Shown one piece after another: positions 57,286-64,000 of a stretch of 64,000 nucleotides of DNA (positions are counted from its first letter, which is position 1; each line of letters opens with the position of its first letter). The DNA is from Omphiscola glabra (Eukaryota > Mollusca > Gastropoda > Lymnaeidae), in the NCBI GenBank assembly GCA_964017045.1, contig OZ024808.1, positions 31,195,013 through 31,259,012 on the forward strand, given 5' to 3'. The notes under the pieces were generated by a model. It was not told the origin of the DNA. It did not search any database and saw only the letters and a list, made by a program, of their open reading frames with translations. Both the position numbers and the translations under genes were made by a program.

Positions 57286-58470
57286 TAACGGATTACTGGA
57301 CGGACTGACAGGACACTCTCACCATTTAGAATTATTTGAATGCTACAGCGGACAAGAGCTATTTATATTTTCAGTGGGTCAAGATAAGCCCAAGACGCCC
57401 AATATCCCAGACGTCTATCCGACTGTGTGTTAGACATCTTATCTTGACGTCTTTAAGACTTTCATCTGTATTAATCATCAAACAATATTGTTCTATCGTA
57501 AGAAATCATACTGTTACGATGATCAATACTTAGATGTTATAAAAGGGTCATGTACATCATACAAGATTAGCTAGCGCAAAATTCAGAGGTGACCTGATAA
57601 ATGAGAATCGCTGAAAAAACTGCCTCAATATTGATAAGTGTCCACTGACTTCGTCAGTCGTCTGTGTAAAAGCAAATCTTTCCTCTTCGAAACCCCCCCC
57701 CCCCCACCCCCGCCACGTCTGCCATAGCAATCAAAGAATTCTAATTGACCAAATTAACCCATGATGCATCAGCAGTCACGCAAGTCCTACATCCCAGCGC
57801 CAACGTGTCTCCTTAGAGCGGAAGTGAGCTATCTTGCTTAATTTCGTGTGGCATTTATGGTTCATTATTTCACCCGGATGGCACGAAATGCACTTTGCTG
57901 GAACTTCTCATCACGGTGAATGACCTACCAATTGAGTTGTTATGAAAAACAGATAGGTGGTTCTAAAACCCTAGCATCCACCCCCAAACTAGCCATTAGA
58001 CTTAACTTGAATTGTATAAGTTGCACGTCATTTTTAAATTGATTTACTAATGGAATCTTTAGTAAATGCAATCATAATAAACTCTATAACCGCCGTTTTA
58101 GCTTTAAGAAAATCCCAGACAACTTTATAATTTCGTACTCTCTGTCTAAAATGTGTTTGTTGCCCGCTTGATACAGTAAAGTGTTTGAAAGTAAACATGT
58201 GTTTCATGCTAGATACATGTTATCTACATTCAGTTGAACAAGGTTAATAGAGGCATTTGGTATAATGAAGCAATTATTTCGATAATGGAGAGTAATTGCG
58301 AGACGTTGGACTATACAAGAAAAGGGTTGACCACTCAGTGTTGATTTTAAGAGGACGTGTGTGCCATCTTGGTTTTATCTCGCCTTTACATTCATTTCTT
58401 GACTGTTTGTTGCCTGGGAATTCTTTTCCAAAATCATTGGGTAATAATATGACATCATTGGTAAATATAT
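57285..58470. other. Longest unique stretch of the right half, no gene recognised
   Basis: A poly-C run near 57692. Small frames on both strands show no known domain. No MITE ends seen. Confidence 0.5.
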
Positions 58471-58474
58471 GACC

Positions 58475-58545
58475 CATACTACTGACACACTACTGACACA
58501 CGATTGACAAACTACTGACACACGATTGACACACTACCATTGTGA
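58475..58545. repeat. ACTACTGACACACGATTGAC repeat, about 4 copies
   Basis: Alternating CTACTGACACA and CGATTGACA units. Confidence 0.82.
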
Positions 58546-58584
58546 CTTGTGTTACTGTAGGAAGATGGGGTCCTTCATGACATT

Positions 58585-58775
58585 CTGCTACCTCACAGCA
58601 TGACGTCCTGCTACCACACAACATGACGTTCTGCTACCACACAACATGATGCTCTGCTACCAGACATCATGACGTCCTGCTACCAGACATCATGACGTCC
58701 TGCTACCACACAGCATGACGTCCTGCTACCACACAACATGACGTTCTGCTACAACACAACATGACGTTCGGCTAC
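58585..58775. repeat. 23-bp minisatellite, 8 copies
   Basis: CATGACGTCCTGCTACCACA then CAA. Confidence 0.94.
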
Positions 58776-58869
58776 CACATAAGAATTTCCGACACATTTA
58801 GAGTTGAATTCAAGAAAGTAGTTGAACGACACAGACCCAACTACCCATTGAAGACGTAGAGCATGGTGC

Positions 58870-59240
58870 CCGAGTGTTTGTGTTTAATGGTGCCCCGTTG
58901 TTTGTGTTAAATGGTTCTCGGTTATTTGTGTTTAATGGTGCCCGGCTGTTTGTGTTAAATGGTGCCCGGCTGTTTGTGTTTAATGGTGCCCGATTGTTTG
59001 TGTTTAATGGTGCCCGGCTGTTTGTGTTTAATGGTGCCCGGCTGTTTGTGTTTAATGGTACCCGGCTGTTTGTGTTTAATGGTGCCCAGCTGTTTGTGTT
59101 TAATGGTGCCCAGCTGTTTGTGTTGAATGGTGCCCGGCTGTTTGTGTTTAATGGTGCCCAGCTGTTTGTGTTTAATGGTGCCCGGCTGTTTGTGTTTAAT
59201 GGTGCCCGGTTATTTGTGTTTAATGGTGCCAGGTTATTTG
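58870..59240. repeat. 24-bp minisatellite, about 15 copies
   Basis: TGTTTGTGTTTAATGGTGCC then CGGC. Confidence 0.96.
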
Positions 59241-59254
59241 TGTTCATGTTGACA

Positions 59255-59530
59255 AGATGTTTATTTTTCTAATTGACCGGATGTTTATGTATAATGTTGA
59301 CCAGATGTTTATGTATAATGTTGACCAGATGTTTATGTGTAATGTTGACCGGATGTTTATGTGTAATGTTCACCAGATGTTTATGTGTAATGTTGATCGG
59401 ATGTTTATGTGTAATGTTGACCGGATGTTTATGTTTCCTATTGGCCGGATGTTTATGTGTAATGTTGACCGGATGTTTATGTTTCCTATTGACCGGATGT
59501 TTATGTTTCCTATTGGCCGGATGTTCATGT
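59255..59530. repeat. 24-bp minisatellite, about 11 copies, related to the neighbouring array
   Basis: TGTTTATGTGTAATGTTGAC then CGGA. 19 of 24 positions match the 58870-59240 unit. Confidence 0.94.
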
Positions 59531-59960
59531 GTGAGGCTGATACAAAAATTCAAGCATTAATTTTCTATAACGAACTTTGTCTTTCTCCTAAAGAAAACTA
59601 CTCCCCCCCCCCTCGTAGCTCGCGTAGATTGTTGCCTTTCAGCCTGAGTGTATCTTAATTAAAGCTAAACTTGTCTCGTTCCTTCAAGACCTGCCCCTTA
59701 GATCATAAATCCTAAGTTGTTAAAGCCAGTTAAGAGCCAGGTAAGAGCCAGGTAAGAGTTGGGTAAGAGCAAGAGTTAAGCTTGAAAAGTGTTTGAACTG
59801 ATGGTGCGCTGATTTGATTTCTTCGTTGTTTCTATACACTAAGTACAAAATTATGTGGTACAAGTGAGCTTTACAGATGCAATCAATCCGTTTTGATATG
59901 ACAAATGTTCATCTCTACTTCAGTTTATAACTCGATTCAGGCATGGTGATTTTAAGGACA
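59530..59960. other. Unique sequence
   Basis: Short GAGCCAGGTAA repeats near 59735. No gene recognised. Confidence 0.5.
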
Positions 59961-59961
59961 C

Positions 59962-60625
59962 ATCAATAGGTGCCACTACATCAATATCTGTCACTACATC
60001 AATATGTGTCGCTGCATCAATATGTGTCGCTACATCAATATGTGTCGCTACATCAATATGTGTCGCTACATCAATTGTGTCGCTACATCAATATGTGTCG
60101 CTACATCAATTGTGTCGCTACATCACTATGTGTCGCTAACTCAATATGTGTCGCTACCTCAATATGTGTCGCTACCTCAATATGTGTCGCTACATCAATA
60201 TGTGTCGCTACATCAATATGTGTCGCTACATCAATATGTGTCGCTACATCAATATGTGTCGCTACATCAATATGTGTGGCTACATCAATATGTGTCGCTA
60301 CATCAATTGTGTCGCTACATCACTATGTGTCGCTAACTCAATATGTGTCGCTACCTCAATATGTGTCGCTACCTCAATATGTGTCGCTACCTCAATATGT
60401 GTCGCTACATCAATATGTGTCGCTACATCAATTGTGTCGCTACATCAATATGTGTCGCTACATCAATATGTGTCGCTACATCAATATGTGTCGCTACATC
60501 AATATGTGTCGCTACATCAATATGTGTCGCTACATCAATTGTTTCACTACCTCAATATGTGTCACTACATCAATATGTGTCGCTACATCAATATGTGTCG
60601 CTACATCAATATGTGTCGCTAATTA
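59962..60625. repeat. 18-bp minisatellite, about 37 copies
   Basis: Unit ACATCAATATGTGTCGCT. The variant CATCACTATGTGTCGCTAAC at 60121 and 60318 marks a 197-bp internal duplication. Confidence 0.96.
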
Positions 60626-60799
60626 GTTTGTTTGTCTAAAACGTTTCTGTTACACATTCAAAGACTGGAGTTGAAAGCTTATGACACACGGCACACTAGA
60701 CCTTGGTAAACAACTGTTTTAACGGCTTTAAAGTTTATTAAAGGATTTAGAAATTATTGAAGTAAAAAACAAGAGCCCAACTCCAGCTATTTAAAAGAT

Positions 60800-60980
60800 A
60801 GATTGTAACTTAACATGGCAAGCTCTAAGAGTTTTAGTTGTAACTTAACATGGCAAACTCTAAGACTTTTAGTTGTAACTTAACATGGCAAACTCTAAGT
60901 GTTTTAGTTGTAACTTAACATGGCAAGCTCTAAGAGTTTTAGTTGTAACTTTACATGGCAAACTCTAAGAGTTTTAGTTA
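60800..60980. repeat. 35-bp minisatellite, 5 copies
   Basis: TAACTTAACATGGCAAACTC then TAAGAGTTTTAGTTG. Confidence 0.94.
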
Positions 60981-61314
60981 CGCTTCTTTCAAATCAATTG
61001 TGTCAATAGCTAAACTATTTATTAAGGGAGGTTTAGAGAGTAAGCATTTGAACAGGTTCTAAGACAAACTGAACTTCTTCAATAAAATAAATGAATCGGT
61101 GTCTTTTAGCAGAAGCTGGTTCAGAGGAATGGTTGCGACTGTATTGATGTAATGCTGGTGTAGGTAATGATGGCCACTGTGTTGGTGTAATGCCAAGTCA
61201 GGTAAAGAGTAAGGTTGATATAGTGCTGAGCCAGGTTGCTCACCCTATCCCTCTGAGATTGCTACATTTCACCCCTCCCCGTGATCTTATTACATATCCG
61301 CTCCTGCCCATCAT

Positions 61315-61445
61315 ATTCCTGTGATCGTGTGATATACCAAATCCTACCTGTCATCTTGTGATATACCACATCCTACCTGTCATCTTGTTATGTATCACTC
61401 CCTCCCTGTCATCTTGTTACATACCACCCTCCACCTTGTGATCTT
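61315..61445. repeat. About 30-bp repeat, 4 copies
   Basis: CATCTTGTGATATACCACAT then CCTACCTGT. Confidence 0.85.
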
Positions 61446-61749
61446 GTTTTATACAAATTGACCCCCCCCCCTTTTTTGCCCCCGCTTGTGATCAGCCCCA
61501 GTTGCTGGTCACATGACCGTTAATCAACCGAACGATACTTTTAAAATACAGATTTTTTCATACCACGGAGAAATTTACTATCGCCAATGTCAAGGTCGCG
61601 CGAGGTTAATATCAGGCATGTCAGTCTTGCGGGGTCAATTTAATAAAAGTATTCAATGTTTGAAACGTGAGGAAATAAAAATAAAAATTGAAAATTAAAA
61701 AAAAAAGATTATTTCTTGAGTTCGTTCAGGTTGATTTTAAAAGTCGTCT

Positions 61750-61880
61750 GTGAAGTCAGCTGTGTAGTTAAGTGACGTCAGCTGCGTAGTAAGGTGACGT
61801 CAGCTGTGTAGTTTAGTGACGTCAGCTGTGTAGTTTAGTGACGTCAGCTGAGTAGTTTAGTGACGTCAGCTGTATAGTTT
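61750..61880 (+). repeat. 22-bp minisatellite of composite CRE/E-box sites, about 6 copies
   Basis: Unit GTGACGTCAGCTGTGTAGTT plus TA. Five consecutive units contain TGACGTCA overlapping CAGCTG. Confidence 0.93.
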
Positions 61881-61905
61881 ATTCTCTCTCGCTTTTGATT
61901 GAGAC

Positions 61906-62871
61906 CAGGGATCACCAAACGTTTTTCCACAGCGGGCCGGGTAACTGCCAAAATGACGAGCGTGGGCGGTAAAATCATTCTGTACATTCGACCACGCCCC
62001 CTTTTTAATGACGTCAGATGTTGATACTCAGGAAATATTTAATTATTACCACTATTTACATCAAAATATGTGATGACTTGTGTTTTAGAATGAACTTAGC
62101 AGTAATTTTAACAAGACTATTTTAATTTTAGGTTTAAAAGCAATTTGATCATAACGTGCCGTGTGCAAAACGTTGGCAACCATTCACATTCACTTGCATG
62201 TGCTGTTCTCATAGTTTCATTCGTAAGTGAAGGAATGTGCCGTGTGCAAACACTAGGAAATCATTGATCATAGAAAGTTTTAATTAATAAAAAGAGGGGA
62301 CATTTCAAAATAAGTTGTCACAAACCAGTATTATTTTTAAGGGACCCCTTTTCTTAAAATGCCTGATATAGACTACATACTATGAATGTAAGTGACGCTA
62401 GACTTGGTAAACAAAACATTCATATCGTATTTAAAGTAATAATTGATATTACATAGCTAGATAATTTATAATTAATTTATAATTGCAGAATATTATTTAA
62501 AAATTAATTTTATAATTAGAACTTTTAATACTTAGAATTAATGATTAATCCTGATATAAAAGATACTTATCATATTATCAAGAGTTATTGCGCATGACGC
62601 GATAAGCGGGACTGGGTCCCAAATTGTGGGGGTGCAGTCCATGGTACAAAATACCAAACAAACTCACACTTTAAAAAGTCGTAGCTCATGAAAAGTACAC
62701 TAGCTTAAAAAACAAAGTGGCTACTTCTAAAAAAAAATTATAATTAAAATTGTATCCCAATGTCTCGTGTTCCAAGTGTTTTATCATGCAAATCCAAGTA
62801 CCGTCGCCAGCCCTGATAAACTGACGTCACGGGCCATTTGCGGCACACGGGCCATGGTTTGGTGACCCCTG
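61906..62871. mobile_element. 966-bp hAT-type non-autonomous element
   Basis: Left end CAGGGATCACCAAACG then GCGGGCCGGG; right end, inverted, CAGGGGTCACCAAACCATGG then CCCGTGTGCCG. Flanked by ATTGAGAC (61898-61905) and ATTCAGAC (62872-62879), 7 of 8 matching. Interior is AT-rich with no transposase frame. Confidence 0.85.
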
Positions 62872-62877
62872 ATTCAG

Positions 62878-62995
62878 ACTGGATAGGTGACCGGTTGACA
62901 AAGTCTCTGGTTAGGTAATCGGCTGATAAAGTCTCTGGTTAGGTAATCGGCTGACAAAGTCTCTGGTTAGGTAACCGGCTGACAAAGTCTCGGGT
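62878..62995. repeat. 28-bp minisatellite, 4 copies
   Basis: AGTCTCTGGTTAGGTAATCG then GCTGACAA. Confidence 0.93.
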
Positions 62996-63074
62996 ATATT
63001 TGGTTTCTACCCGAGGCAGCCATTACGAGATGAAAATACGTTACCATAAATAATATAGGAAATGTGCAACTAAT

Positions 63075-63400
63075 TACCAAACGATATGTGTACCAAACAA
63101 TATGTGTACCAAACAATGTGTGTACCAAACAATGTGTGTACCAAACAATGTGTGTACCAAACAAAATGTGTACCAAACAATGTGTGTACAGAACAATAAC
63201 AATGTGTGTACCAAACAATATGTGTACCAAACAATGTATGTACCAAACAATGTATTACCAAACAATGTGTGTACCAAAAAAATGTATGTACCAAACAATG
63301 TGTACCAAACAATGTGTACCAAACAATGTGTGTAACAAACAATGTGTGTACCAAACAATATGTGTACCAAACAATGTGTACCAAACAATATGTGTATTTC
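63075..63400. repeat. 16-bp minisatellite, about 20 copies
   Basis: Unit TACCAAACAATGTGTG. Frames on both strands are repeat translations. Confidence 0.96.
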
Positions 63401-63760
63401 AAGTATTAACGATAAGAAGTGTTGATGACGTCATGAATAGTCCATGGGCGTAAACTAATCATTACAAAATATAAACATTGGGATTAAAGATCTAAAAATA
63501 TTGACTTGTTCCGTTAGAAGACTGAGTTCGATGTCTGATAAACCTTCAAAGAGAGATAGGATCAGATTAGATTGTTACAAATCAATTATCTAGTTATTAA
63601 TGGCAATACACGTTGATGACACTGTGCACTGTACACTTTACTTTGTACATTGTACGCATTCTTTTCAGCAGGGGAGCTGGTTTGTAAGGAAGGGGGTGTC
63701 GAATAGCAGGTCCGAATTTTTACGTCATTGTGATGTCAAAAGGTAAAAATCATCCGATTA
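63400..63760. other. Unique sequence
   Basis: GATGACGTCATGAA near 63424. No gene recognised. Confidence 0.5.
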
Positions 63761-63764
63761 CAGT

Positions 63765-64000
63765 CTGGACACATTGACACATGGACACATTGACACATTG
63801 ACACACTAGACATTCAGTCAAAGCCTGGTCACATGGACACATAGACACATGGACACACTAGACATTTAGCCACAGTCTGGTCACATGGACACTTGGACAC
63901 ACTAGACATTCAGTCAAAGCCTGGTCACATGGACACATGGACACACTAGACATTTAGTCACAGCATGTTTCAAGGACACGTGGACACACAAGTCCTAGAC
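63765..64000. repeat. ACACATGGACACA-rich repeat with longer period
   Basis: TCACATGGACACA, ACACTAGACATTCAGTC and AAAGCCTGG recur about every 60 bp. Continues past the window. Confidence 0.88.

Noticed and set aside
61513..61698. 61-codon frame starting MTVNQPNDTF
   Set aside because: Short, ends in A-rich sequence, no domain and no initiation or splice context.

Overview
The window reads as animal nuclear DNA, most likely from a gastropod mollusc. There are no operons and no long unique reading frames. One clear protein-coding exon has a eukaryotic splice donor. The mobile elements are metazoan types: a Jockey/CR1-like LINE, Penelope-like elements, a solo LTR, and several hAT-type MITEs with 8-bp target duplications. 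One MITE has the termini of the SPIN hAT family, which is known to have moved horizontally and has been reported from a pond snail. The snail assignment is inference; the animal assignment is firm.

The dominant feature is tandem repetition. About 80 separate minisatellite arrays with units of about 10 to 87 bp cover well over half of the sequence. Nearly every array has its own unit, as if local sequence were repeatedly duplicated in place. The largest are a 19-bp array (17.0-19.6 kb), a 41-bp array (19.7-20.8 kb) and a 23/71-bp array with higher-order structure (26.6-33.4 kb). Arrays also occur inside transposable elements, including five within one LINE copy. Almost all long open frames in the window are translations of these repeats and are not genes.

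Layout. 0-9 kb: two inverted copies of a ~0.9-kb composite element carrying a tRNA-His sequence, three hAT-type elements and several arrays. 9-13.8 kb: arrays, probably intronic. 13.88-14.01 kb (minus strand): first coding exon of a G-protein alpha subunit, with later exons expected beyond the left edge. 14-20.8 kb: arrays upstream of that gene. 20.8-25.7 kb: a dead LINE. 26-36.3 kb: large arrays. 37-46 kb: a Penelope-like fragment, a possible LTR-like pair, a SPIN-type hAT with a second element nested in it, a solo LTR and a LINE 3' end, the last two splitting arrays. 46-64 kb: many arrays, a second Penelope-like fragment on the minus strand at 52 kb, an amplified SINE-tail hairpin at 53.4 kb, a possible short exon at 55.4 kb, a CRE/E-box array at 61.8 kb and a complete 966-bp hAT-type element at 61.9-62.9 kb.

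Only the G-alpha exon is likely to be a working protein gene. The tRNA-His at 1.7 kb is structurally intact but lies in a repeated element, so its activity is uncertain. All calls come from reading the sequence; no database search was run. Array edges and copy numbers are approximate.
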